Source of the DNA: Euperipatoides rowelli | Taxonomy: Eukaryota; Onychophora; Udeonychophora; Euonychophora; Peripatopsidae | Length of the DNA: 13,261 nucleotides | Reading direction: 5' to 3' (one strand) | NCBI GenBank assembly: GCA_003024985.2 | Contig: PXIH01S0023436.1 | Shown here: positions 1 through 7,702 of the stretch, one piece after another | Position numbering within the stretch: position 1 is the first letter of the stretch | Layout: every line of letters begins with the position of its first letter | Made by a program: the position numbers and the translations under genes | The notes under the pieces: generated by a model | The model's input: only the letters and a program-made list of their open reading frames with translations | What the model was told of the DNA's origin: nothing | Database searches by the model: none

Positions 1-73
1 ATTGTGATTGTTATTGTTATTGTGATTGTTATTGTTATTGTTATTGTTATTGTTGTTATTGTTATTGTTGTTA

Positions 74-107
<34 letters not shown>
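1..107. repeat. TTATTG / ATT microsatellite
   Basis: The sequence is a run of ATTGTT/ATTGTG hexamers that decays into pure ATT trinucleotides by about position 80. It is cut by the window edge, so its full length is unknown. A similar but shorter AATTGT array at 1329-1352 is the 3' tail of a LINE. This array might be the tail of another LINE lying to the left, but no coding sequence is visible here to show that. Confidence 0.95.
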
Positions 108-109
<2 letters not shown>

Positions 110-556
110 TTATTCATATAACATAGATAACTGAATCAGTTTATTATAAAAAGAGGTAGTGTCTTAGTTTCCTCACATTCTATGACATAGCATTACACAT
201 GCCAATAATTGGCTGTACCTTTATGAGGTAAATTATTTACCAATTTACTAGTAAAGGTACGACCTATACTAGTAAATTGGCATATCTTTACCTAGGGAAA
301 TTAATAAAAGAATTGAGCAAAAAAAAAAGATAAAATTAAGCTTTACTTTAGATTAATTAAAGAACCATTTTGTTCATATCCTGGGCATAATTATTTTATA
401 AATGTATTAAATATAGGCTACCTAACCGAAATTTTGTGAATTCATCCTCCACATATTTTAGTTAAATAAGAATTGTTTCACCTTTTCAAAAAAAGCTAAT
501 GATTCCAACAAAAAGTTGGATAGATTGCACATCTTGCCAAATTGAAATACAATTTT
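108..556. other. Non-coding AT-rich stretch, no gene seen
   Basis: I see no coding region, RNA gene or splice-flanked exon here. The open frame beginning at 499 is a by-product of the inverted repeat that follows. The one clear structure is the short palindrome at 240-280, listed separately. Confidence 0.6.
240..280. repeat. Perfect 14-bp inverted repeat with 13-nt loop
   Basis: The arm at 240-253 (CCAATTTACTAGTA) is the exact reverse complement of 267-280, with 13 bases between. GGTAAA-type words on either side (about 221-240 and 284-292) extend the symmetry loosely. It could be the core of a small hairpin element or a chance AT-rich palindrome. No target duplication was identified. Confidence 0.8.
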
Positions 557-961
557 ACATCTTGGTAATCTGTCTCGACACCCGTTTTTTAAACAGTTTT
601 TCTCACTTATACATTGTCCAAGTTTCCAATGATGTATTCGTTATACAGCAGTGGACTTTAATGTTTCATGTATCAAAAAATTTCCAAACCCTACTCTGTC
701 AATATCAAATCAATTAATTAATGTGTATTCATTGCTTGCCAAAATATGTATTTCCCTACTTATCTTTGGCACTTGGCAAATGATTCTTTTGGCAAGCAAT
801 GCAAACGCATTGTATGCATTGCTTGGTAGACTGAGTTGTGTCTGGAAATTTTTTGATACATGAAACATTAAAGCTCACTGTTATATCCAATACATCCTTG
901 GAAACTTGGACAATGCACAACTGTTTAAAAAAAACAGAAGTCGAGACAGAATACAAAGATG
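557..961. repeat. Large imperfect inverted repeat (about 190-bp arms)
   Basis: The left arm (about 557-744) and right arm (about 787-961) are reverse complements with scattered mismatches and small indels. Anchors are 571-578 with 941-948 (TGTCTCGA), the block around 661-690 with its complement near 843-873, and 731-744 with 787-800 (ATTGCTTGCCAAAA). The loop is about 745-786. Inside the right arm a smaller hairpin (about 791-826, GGCAAGCAATGCA against TGCATTGCTTGG) nests near the loop. Both strands translate to the same short peptide motif (NVSCIKKFP), purely because of the symmetry, so those short open frames are not genes. The likely origin is a foldback or MITE-type element, or an inverted duplication. 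A transcript would form a long hairpin. Confidence 0.85.
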
Positions 962-1029
962 CAATTATGCAGCATACAACTACTACATGATGACATTATT
1001 ACATTACCATATTAATCCCAGCTGAATGA

Positions 1030-1356
1030 CGGATTGTATCATTAACCCTCTATTATAAATATAGCTTTTCTACCTTTAACCCAATAATTTCCAGAAGTCA
1101 TCCTTTCAAGACAACTAGACATTTCATACGTAATATAATCAGATCAAAGTTCATTGTTAACAGAATTATTCCAATATGGAACTCTCTTCCTAATTATCTG
1201 TTTAATTCAACTTCTCACAAGAAGTTCAAACAAGAATTGGATATATATATTTATTCTCCAATCATCAATTTACTGATATGTTTTAATATTATCTTTGTAG
1301 TGTCTAAAGGCAGAATTGCCTAGAAGACAATTGTAATTGTAATTGTAATTGTAATT
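1030..1356 (+). mobile_element. LINE 3' end (CR1/L2-like ORF2 C-terminus plus tail)
   Basis: One frame is open from 1030 to the stop at 1321-1323 without a start codon. It reads as the extreme C-terminus of a non-LTR retrotransposon polyprotein: a FNPIISRSHPFK segment, then NRIIPIWNSLPNYL, then FKQELDIYI. The WNSLP motif followed by a short helix with conserved F and L is the usual ending of CR1/L2/Crack-type ORF2 proteins, after the reverse transcriptase. A short 3' UTR leads to four AATTGT repeats (1329-1352), matching the microsatellite tails these LINEs carry instead of poly(A). The copy is 5'-truncated, which is normal for target-primed reverse transcription. Clade assignment is by motif memory and could be off by a neighbouring clade. 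Confidence 0.8.
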
Positions 1357-1424
1357 AAGAAAAAAATTTGCTTGTGCTAAAAATTATGCCTATTGCCATG
1401 GAACTCGAAGTGGCATGAAGTGTT

Positions 1425-1447
1425 CCCCCCCCCCCCTTTTTTTTTTT
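1425..1447. repeat. C12-T11 polypyrimidine tract
   Basis: Twelve consecutive C are followed directly by eleven T. Such a homopurine/homopyrimidine tract can adopt non-B DNA and is prone to length errors in sequencing, so the exact counts may not be reliable. Confidence 0.9.
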
Positions 1448-2440
1448 AGCATTACAGTGACTGTTTTTCCTTTATCTTGAGTACATTTTTATAATTGCAA
1501 AAACATGATTATATTAGTGTAATATACCAATATGGGAAGCAAAGTGTTTTTGTTTAATTAAAACATAATAATAAACTGTTAAAAAAGAAAAAAAAAAAGG
1601 TTTATAATCAAAAATACAATCCACAATATAATGTAATAATCTCATCTTTATATTTAGACGTAAAATTAAATTACAATAAAAATTATTTTACATAAAAAAT
1701 GTACAAAATGCAGATTCATCATTCAGATAAACAAGTAAAGTCTATAGTATATCAGGAGCAGGGTTCTGGAACACTTGCAGTGATCTAGGTCTACCTTCAG
1801 ATTAAAATAAAATAATGATTTGAGTATTGTTCATTGTCTTTTGCCATACTTTAAAAATGCAAAGCAAACCGACGCAAAATACATGAACAATGTCTTATAA
1901 CTCGCATCATGATGCAAAGACAAAACATAACTTGATAAAACTTGATACACAGCGAACAATAATTACCTGTCAGTCATTACCATTATTACACTTTGAACTA
2001 AACAATATCATACTACTGTATACTGCTAATTATCCTCTTAAAATAGTTGACTTCCTCTTAAACTATGTTATTGCATGACACATAACTATATACCAAATAT
2101 ACCATCTTCACCCACCCCCTACCCCTAACCACTGACCCCCTCCCCTTCACCAGTTCGACCACACAATGTTTACAAACTAGCTTTTCTTTATCCTAAATTA
2201 AAAATAACAACATCCATCTACCATTTAAACATATCATTTTTCTGCCAATTTAATATTTCCTCTTAACCCTATATATATATATGAAAATCGAGAATTACTC
2301 ACATTATAACATAATTAAACCTATACAAAAACAATTTATTTCTGTAAACACAGACTTGTTTAGACCATCTATTTATAATATAATATTAATCCCCTCCCAC
2401 ACACACACATTTTCGTTATATTTTAAGAAAATAGAAAAAC
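1448..2440. other. Intergenic or intronic stretch, no gene seen
   Basis: Nearly 1 kb of AT-rich DNA with A-runs (about 1583-1600) and no credible coding region. The short open frames at 1890 and 2281 have no recognisable domain and AT-driven composition. The only notable structure is the C-rich block at 2111-2145. A C/A-rich patch follows at about 2394-2410. Confidence 0.6.
2111..2145 (-). other. G-quadruplex-capable tract (C-rich on plus strand)
   Basis: On the plus strand there are five C runs (3, 5, 4, 5 and 4 long at 2111-2113, 2115-2119, 2122-2125, 2136-2140 and 2142-2145). The minus strand therefore has five G runs of three or more, with loops of 1, 10, 2 and 1 nt. That meets common G-quadruplex rules apart from one slightly long loop. 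It stands out sharply in this AT-rich window. No gene start is adjacent, so no regulatory role is claimed. Confidence 0.6.
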
Positions 2441-2445
2441 AATTA

Positions 2446-2703
2446 GGGCTAAATTCCACTTTACAGTTCCCACAGCTGTCATACTAGACATAATGAAAAG
2501 CTGCAAAACTTTTTTTTTTGACAGTTTTAAAATTGTATTACAGTCCTAACCTTACTACAATCCTGAACCCTAACTCCAACTAAGTAGTAAACCCACTATG
2601 CTCCAACCCTATGATGATGAAGGGGTGGAATAACTTTTTTTTAATAGAACAATGCTATGTATATGGTGGCCATCTTGGCAGAACTGTAAAGTCAATCTAG
2701 CCC
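2446..2703. mobile_element. MITE, 258 bp, with about 24-bp terminal inverted repeats
   Basis: The left end (2446-2469, beginning GGGCTA and ending CTTTACAGTTC) is matched by the reverse complement of the right end (2681-2703) with a few mismatches and one indel. The base set AATTA occurs directly outside both ends (2441-2445 and 2704-2708), a candidate 5-bp target-site duplication, although such an AT-rich 5-mer could be chance. The interior is non-coding. This is a non-autonomous DNA transposon of undetermined superfamily: the GGGC-type ends resemble several superfamilies and the duplication length does not decide between them. Confidence 0.7.
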
Positions 2704-3021
2704 AATTAGGTAACACCCACCCTTCTTGACCCCCACTCAGTAATTCAATTATTTTCTTGAATTTCATCGTGGCACTACAGGACATCAGCTCTCATATTGC
2801 ATTTTAGATCATATCAAATATGATAGACACTTTTGTTTACATGCATACGCATGATAATAACAATGACATCACATATTCTAATTTCTCAACACTCATGCAA
2901 ATGATGCACAAGAAAAAATGCTTATAAGTTTCATTAGATTACTTCAACTGCAATTAAACAGCAATTAAACAACAAGAACATTCAACCACATTCAACTGCT
3001 ATTGCCATAATTGTTGTCAGG
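2704..3021 (+). other. Possible 5' part (pseudo-LTR) of the Penelope-like remnant
   Basis: No coding region is seen. The stretch leads directly into the intron-like segment and hammerhead-like motif, so it may be the upstream portion of the same element. TATAAG at 2933-2938 is a possible promoter element. There is no second copy in the window against which to define a boundary. Confidence 0.25.
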
Positions 3022-3111
3022 GTAAGGATTCTTGATTTTTTTAGAGAGTGTAATTTACTTTTTTATTTTATGATTTATGTAGAGTGTTTATTTCTTATTT
3101 GATGTTTACAG
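3022..3111 (+). other. Intron-like 90-bp segment upstream of the ribozyme-like motif
   Basis: The segment begins GTAAGG after a G, a good 5' splice-site match, and ends in a T-rich stretch with TTTACAG at 3105-3111. The first nucleotide of the hammerhead-like stem I lies 2 bases further on. A small intron in the 5' untranslated region is known for Drosophila Penelope (about 75 bp), which is why the spacing is of interest. Splicing here is inferred from consensus only. Confidence 0.3.
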
Positions 3112-3112
3112 A

Positions 3113-3157
3113 ATAGCCCCGAGGAAGGCTCTTGAGCCAGAAAGAGTTATAGGCTGT
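3113..3157 (+). ncRNA. Decayed type I hammerhead ribozyme-like motif
   Basis: The element order is that of a type I hammerhead. Stem I 5' strand is ATAGCC (3113-3118), directly followed by CCGAGGA (3119-3125) in place of CUGANGA. Stem II is GGCTC/GAGCC (3127-3131 with 3134-3138, loop TT). GAAA is at 3140-3143, then a minimal stem III closed only by A3143-T3150, then an A-T-A cleavage triplet with the cut expected after A3151. Stem I 3' strand GGCTGT (3152-3157) starts immediately after and pairs with the 5' strand over 6 bp (one G-U). Defects are U4 replaced by C, an A-A mismatch at the base of stem II, and almost no stem III. Penelope-like elements are known to carry minimal hammerheads with very short stem III in their pseudo-LTRs. 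This copy is probably inactive. Confidence 0.45.
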
Positions 3158-3282
3158 GTTATAATTTATCAACCTGTACATGATACTTTATAGTATTTTG
3201 CAATAATTAATAAATCCATGTTAATAAATGGACTGTTGCAGTTTGTTATTTGGAGGATATCACATTTCATTCATCTGAAAAC

Positions 3283-3308
3283 GACTTATGAAGGAGACTT
3301 ATGAAGGA
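3283..3308. repeat. Perfect 13-bp tandem duplication
   Basis: GACTTATGAAGGA is repeated twice head to tail with no spacer (3283-3295 and 3296-3308). This is probably a recent replication-slippage event. Confidence 0.9.
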
Positions 3309-3485
3309 TTTTGTATATACCAATTTACATTTACAGAATCCCTTAAAATTTCTTGGATTTCTACTACAAGACAGTACTGCTTACATTGTTTTGTCTTTAA
3401 AAACACTAATCCTTAACTACCAACATTTTGGCACTACACTGGTATCAGATTAAGCATGCAATATTACTTCAAACTCGACCATTAA

Positions 3486-3713
3486 TTTATTGCCCACACA
3501 AAAGTAGTATCAGGAACACGTTTCTCATTTTTATACCATAAACTGAGAAATCTTAGAACTCTGATTGCTAAACTATCTTATAAGAATCAGAAATTTAAAT
3601 TATATACGCTCAATGGTATTATACCAGATTTCTTGAAGTTAAGAAATAACTATTATGCTTCTACAAATTATAACTTATTTCATAAATTTCAGTATAAAAT
3701 GTTACTCAATTAG
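3486..3713 (+). pseudogene. Penelope-like element ORF fragment
   Basis: A frame of 75 codons is open from 3486 to the TAG at 3711-3713 with no useful start codon. The segment reads KLRNLRTLIAKL, then a lysine-rich linker, then LNGIIPDFLKLRNN and YYASTNYNLFHKFQ. A basic helix followed by a 'xx-I-P-x-F-L-K-L/F' motif is what I recall from the N-terminal region of Penelope-like retroelement proteins, before the reverse transcriptase. The location downstream of a hammerhead-like motif supports this. No RT or GIY-YIG domain is present: the fragment is broken after 3713, and a SINE lies about 125 bp further on. Assignment is tentative. A spurious AT-rich frame is the alternative. Confidence 0.4.
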
Positions 3714-3839
3714 CTACAGTAAAATAACAATTTCTCTTAAACGCACTCAAGGCTTACACCATTTTTATCTACAAAATATGATTGATAATTTTTCTGAACA
3801 TTATATTGGTTAGACAAATAAATGGTTGATGCCTGTTTA

Positions 3840-3946
3840 TTTTTATTTTTTTTAAACACAAACGTCCACGCCCCTGGCGGGATTTGAACCTGGATCTCGT
3901 ATGGCAGCAGCCTGCCTTCTTGCCAGCTGCCCACCGAGGCATCGGC
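3840..3946 (-). mobile_element. Short tRNA-derived SINE (107 bp) with 18-bp target duplication
   Basis: Read on the minus strand, the element starts GCCGATGCCTCGGTGGGC and has an A-box-like TGGGCAGCTGG and a B-box-like GGTTCAAATCC. Its ends pair as an acceptor stem (GCCTCGG with CAGGGGC, six of seven pairs counting one wobble). A short unrelated stretch (GTGGACGTTTGTG) follows, then an A-rich tail, seen as the T-run at 3840-3853. The insertion is bounded by a perfect direct repeat, ATGGTTGATGCCTGTTTA, at 3822-3839 and 3947-3964. Tail plus long target duplication show LINE-type retroposition. The tRNA body is about 71 nt with imperfect D, anticodon and T arms, so it is not a functional tRNA gene. 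It could be a very short SINE or a retroposed tRNA-like transcript. Confidence 0.88.
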
Positions 3947-3964
3947 ATGGTTGATGCCTGTTTA

Positions 3965-4358
3965 ACAGGCTTATTTGCTAGTTCAAAGGAAAGGGGTAGG
4001 AGGGGTAGGCTTATTATGGCCTATGCTTGAACTAAACATATATTTTTTTTCATTTACTCCTAATTTTAATTAGGCTTGTTTCTTTTGTTGACAATACCAC
4101 ATGTTATTGCCATTTTTTTGTGTCATTCTTTTGTCATATGTCATTTTTCTTTTGAGTTAAAACATGTTTTTAGTAAATTTTGTCCCTTAGAAATTACAAG
4201 CAAATCAAAATGGTTGGAATTTTTATTCTATGAAAAAATATTGCATATGTTTAATGATTTCTGCAAGAATAATAATTATATTATCAACCATTCATTGTTA
4301 CCAACAATGATAATTGTCAAATTACTATACTCTGCAGGAATTGCTAGAATTGAACTTC
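3965..4358. other. Non-coding spacer with an unassigned open frame
   Basis: A 97-codon frame is open from 4076 to 4369 on the plus strand, but it begins inside a T-rich tract, is rich in F, L and I as such tracts dictate, and shows no motif I recognise. It precedes the ZSWIM/MULE-like pseudogene in the same orientation and might hold its eroded N-terminus. I could not align it. A GGGGTAGGA-type short duplication occurs near 3994-4010. Confidence 0.4.
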
Positions 4359-4415
4359 AACAAGCATAGGTAAAAATACTCTCTAGCCATAAAAAAATTA
4401 ACAAGCATAGGTAAA
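4359..4415. repeat. 16-bp direct repeat around a 25-bp A-rich insert
   Basis: AACAAGCATAGGTAAA occurs at 4359-4374 and again at 4400-4415. The intervening 25 bp ends in AAAAAAATT. It may be a local duplication or a tiny retroposed insert with target duplication. Confidence 0.75.
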
Positions 4416-6486
4416 TGTATGAAATTGCACTGCAACTATATTAACGGTTAAAAACCTGCTAATTCAAATTGTGTAAATTAATTTTGCAACATAACCTTGA
4501 ATAAGCTAAACTGCATTTAGATCACCGACATTAGAACTCACCCAACACGAAAAAGTACTACTTACCAATCTTAATGAAGCTAATTGTAAACTCAGCCAGA
4601 TTTGTAGGGTTTTTAAAGGAAATTTGATAAGAACTTTTCATTGCTGAAAATTCAAAATTTACTTCAAAATCTTACTCCTAAAACTTCTGATGATAATTTA
4701 CAGCTGCAAAAATTTTAGGTCGGTATTGAGAAATCCAGGGGTAAATTGTCATTAGTGAACTTAATTCTGCAGGAGATATTTCAGTTCTTTTTACAACCTC
4801 ACACATGATGAAGACAACTTTTGAAACTTCTTGTCCACATGGCCAATAGTCATACAGAAAATTTTGATATGTCCAAATACAAGTTATGCAGATTTTGTTA
4901 ACTAAACCCAAATATAAACAGAAGAGAATTATGTGCATTGGCATTTCTTGCTGAAGATAGAGATATTAACCTTAAAGTTTCCTATCAGCCATCACCAATT
5001 TTTTATTGTAAGCAAAGATTTCAACAAAATTTCAGTTTTAAATGAAGTATTTGAAAAAGCTAGAAATTTGCTTTGCAATTTTTATATCATTAAATTTATG
5101 AAGAATCTTAAAGCTATTGCCCCAGTAACAGTCGAGATAAAAAATGTCATTATGACAATATTAAAAATAAAATGTTGTAAGATGGCATAGAGAATGTCTA
5201 TAAATAAAGCAAAACTGTCATCATGGCCTCTGTAAAAACATTCAAGTAGAAGTAAATAAGAAACATGTTTCACTAGAAGATCAATTCATCAACAATTGTG
5301 ACAGTTGCAAATAAATGGGGGCAACTTGTTACAGAAAGGGACTTCCAACTTGAGAGGGACAATACAAACAACAGAATTGAAAGGTCATTTTGGACTTTGA
5401 AACAAAGCATACATGCTAGATTTCCAATGCTATATGTTATTGCACAAAGTATTATCCATCTAGTTTATTTCTGTTGACAATAATCATGCAGTTTATTTCA
5501 GATACAGGTTAAAATCACTGAAGATTCATGGTGCATAACATTAGTTCTTTGAATGCTAAAAGTATCCCTTATGTTGAATGATCATGAATGTATTGTTTGT
5601 CACAAAAGCTTGATGGCTTTACAAAAATGGAGGGAACACATGACTGTGGGAAATTATTGGATACAAAAGAAATATGGAGACGAAGAAGGGGGTCTTTACA
5701 TGTTCATTAAGTGATTATAAATTTCCTTTCCAACAACCAGTCTCCATGACACCATATATTACTACAAAGAGAGTTTGAAAATTGACCATTGTCTTCAGTT
5801 TTTGACTTGTCTCTTTTCCACATTTGTAATAAAACTAATACAGCAGTCCAAGAATAATTTACTATTCTGATTGAAAATGCTGAACCTATTGAATTTACAG
5901 TGGATGATTGATAAATAAATGTGACATTGAAATTTCAACAATGAGTAAAATCCATGAAAAATATAATTTAATGTTGTCTTTGGTTCTAAATCTTTCTTCA
6001 TGTCATGAAACCATCCAATTCACGACCTAACTCAATACTATGAAGAAATAGAACAAACTATATGAACTAGCCAAATATCGAAAGCTTCTGATTAATTGAG
6101 GCATCTGTCTCTGAGAATAGTCAGCCTATTGTTCCAGGAGCAAGTGTTGCCAATGATAATTCACTAGGTACATCTGCATCACTGAATAGTACTGTATATA
6201 CATTAACCAAAGAAAATATAACACAATCAAATGACAGCAAGCCTACTGCTCAAGCAGCAAATGTCACTAAGAAGAAAGCTCACAAACCAACAGGTTTCAA
6301 AACTTCAACTTCAGAGAGAAATTTAAAGTTTGAGATAGACCTAAGCACACATATAAAAAGGTATGTTCGTTCAACAAATCTGGTGCCAATAGAGTTTTAA
6401 TATGGTAAACAGCTGAAACACAGATGTACAATATTAGTTTGTGAAGAAACCAACAAACTTCTAAGAAAAAAATGTAAACGTCAGTA
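4400..6486 (+). pseudogene. Decayed ZSWIM/MULE-like (SWIM zinc finger, DDE-transposase fold) gene copy
   Basis: Pieces of one protein appear in the right order but in different frames, with many stops. At 4410-4555 there is a weak FAR1/FLYWCH-like remnant (ITDIRTHPTRK). At 4611-4715 comes FDKNFSLLKIQNLLQNL, then a polar stretch. At 4933-5190 an 85-codon frame holds IVSKDFNKISVLNEVF and LLCNFYIIKFMKNLKA, matching the DKDF and LCxFHxxK motifs of the MULE-type catalytic region. At 5358-5474 comes DNTNNRIERSFWTLKQSI, the NNR-E-x-W-LK motif. At 5698-5760 there is an eroded SWIM Cys-His finger, at 5941-6027 a helix EKYNLMLSLVLNLSSCHE, and at 6092-6400 a low-complexity tail open for 102 codons with a basic KKKAHKPTGFK patch. 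No introns are evident. Such genes are often multi-copy and derive from Mutator-like transposases. The family is recognised from memory, and this copy cannot encode an intact protein. Confidence 0.75.
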
Positions 6487-7089
6487 AAAATAACTGACAA
6501 CCAGCTATACCCCTTCTCTAGTTGTTCAAAAGACCCACAAAATAATAATAAAAAAAAAACAGTGAAAGCAGTCTAATTGAAGAAGACAGTGGAAATTACT
6601 TCAATTACTTTCCTTTCTACTACTTGTCATTGACAAACCCAGACTAACTTTGACAAAATGTTGCTTTCCAATGATACATAACAATGTTTAAGACTGAATG
6701 GTTGTCCTTGTTGCAAAGAATTATAAAGGAATTTTCCAATACATACAATTTTGTAAGTATGTAATAAAACATTATTTTATTCTTAAAAACTACACTATCT
6801 CAAGTGTTTTATTCAAAGCATGTAATTTTACTAAGTGAATCATTTAGGTGGTGTCATCTAATGTAATTATGAAACATTTATTCCCTTTACAACATTAACT
6901 GAAATTAAGCATTTTATTCTGTAATAAAACATTTATTCCCCTTTATAACTATATTGCTTGCAAATAAACATTATATTGGTAGGTATATTTAACAATTTTA
7001 GAACTTCATAGGTAGCATATGTGCAGGAAAATCGTGCAAATAGTGTGGGAGCTTTAGTAATGTTTTAAAATGTAGGTAGCCTATATTAT
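6487..7089. other. Non-coding AT-rich stretch with a degenerate local repeat
   Basis: No gene is seen. Short coding-like traces near 6530-6620 may continue the preceding pseudogene, but I cannot place them. A direct repeat (AAACATTTATTCCC with following CTTTA) occurs at 6872-6892 and 6927-6948, a roughly 55-bp period with only two units. Confidence 0.55.
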
Positions 7090-7137
7090 TACCTGTAAAT
7101 AGTATTTTATATGTACCTAAAAATAGTATTTTATGCA
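7090..7137. repeat. Two-copy 24-bp tandem repeat
   Basis: Units at 7090-7113 and 7114-7137 share TACCT, then AAATAGTATTTTAT, and differ mainly at three or four bases. The related words GGTATAGTACC and AGTACCTGCAA recur at 7140-7155, 7465-7475 and 7492-7507, on both sides of the adjacent SINE. Confidence 0.8.
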
Positions 7138-7155
7138 TAGGTATAGTACCAGCAA

Positions 7156-7462
7156 TTTTTTTATTTATTTATATATAAATCCCGCCTAACGGCTAAGGAA
7201 CCAACTATTTACATATATACAACTATTTACAAATTATTGTTGATCTCAGGATACAACAATGATGCTAGTTTATTTCCTTCAATCGCCATTATCATTCCAT
7301 AGGTCTTCTACCTTTTTATCAATCCTATTTTGAGTTCTACTAGACTGTTATGGAGCCACAACAACATGATCTTTCAGAAAGAAAGACTTTTGTATATTGT
7401 GACCGGACTGTCTTGAGCCTTGAACCCTGACGCAGCCAGTCCCACTGCGCCAATGCCCCTTG
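7156..7462 (-). mobile_element. tRNA-headed SINE (about 305 bp), minus strand
   Basis: Read on the minus strand, the head contains a perfect A-box-like TGGCGCAGTGG (7442-7452) and a B-box-like GGGTTCAAGGC (7417-7427), separated by only 14 nt. That is shorter than in real tRNAs, so the head has an internal deletion. A body of about 240 bp ends in an A-rich tail (T-rich at 7156-7175 on the plus strand). Candidate target duplication: GGTATAGTACCAGCAA at 7140-7155 against 7492-7507 (15 of 16), or the shorter AGTACC-GCAA match at 7465-7475, which lies closer to the head. The head-side boundary is therefore uncertain by about 30 bp. The 3' part shares a 17-mer and spacing with the SINE at 10202-10569. 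Confidence 0.7.
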
Positions 7463-7702
7463 GCAGTACCTGCAAATTATTTTGTATAGTAGGTATAGTA
7501 CCTGCAAATAAGCCATCCTAATTTTATTATAAGGTCCTTTTGACACATAAAGTATCTATCGGTTTAAAAAAGAAATATACTCTTTAAACTGCGATGGTAA
7601 TAAAAAATGTTTTAAATTTATAGTAGGGTCAATCAATTTATCATAGTTTTTATATGACAATGTACAACATTAAATAAACCAATTTTGTACTTTTTCTTAT
7701 AG

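Noticed and set aside
499-956. Three short open frames on both strands as genes
   Set aside because: They share the same peptide because they lie on the two arms of the inverted repeat.
2545-2580. CCCTAAC-like words suggesting telomeric repeat
   Set aside because: Only isolated, non-tandem occurrences inside the MITE interior. No array.
3737-3934. 65-codon minus-strand frame
   Set aside because: It is the translation of the tRNA-derived SINE and its A-tail.
3857-3946. Functional tRNA gene on the minus strand
   Set aside because: The T-arm and anticodon arm do not pair properly, and the target duplication plus A-tail mark it as a retroposed copy.
3979-4034. 8-bp inverted repeat TAGTTCAA / TTGAACTA
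   Set aside because: Too short for its spacing and not linked to any element boundary or duplication.
4076-4369. 97-codon open frame as a membrane protein gene
   Set aside because: The hydrophobic composition follows from the T-rich DNA. There is no conserved pattern, no splice signals and no start context that I could support.
4678-4944. 88-codon open frame on the minus strand
   Set aside because: It lies antisense to recognisable pieces of the plus-strand ZSWIM/MULE-like pseudogene and has no motif of its own.
7340-7546. 68-codon minus-strand frame (with GALAQWDWLRQGSRLK)
   Set aside because: The peptide is the translation of the tRNA-like SINE head, including its A and B boxes.
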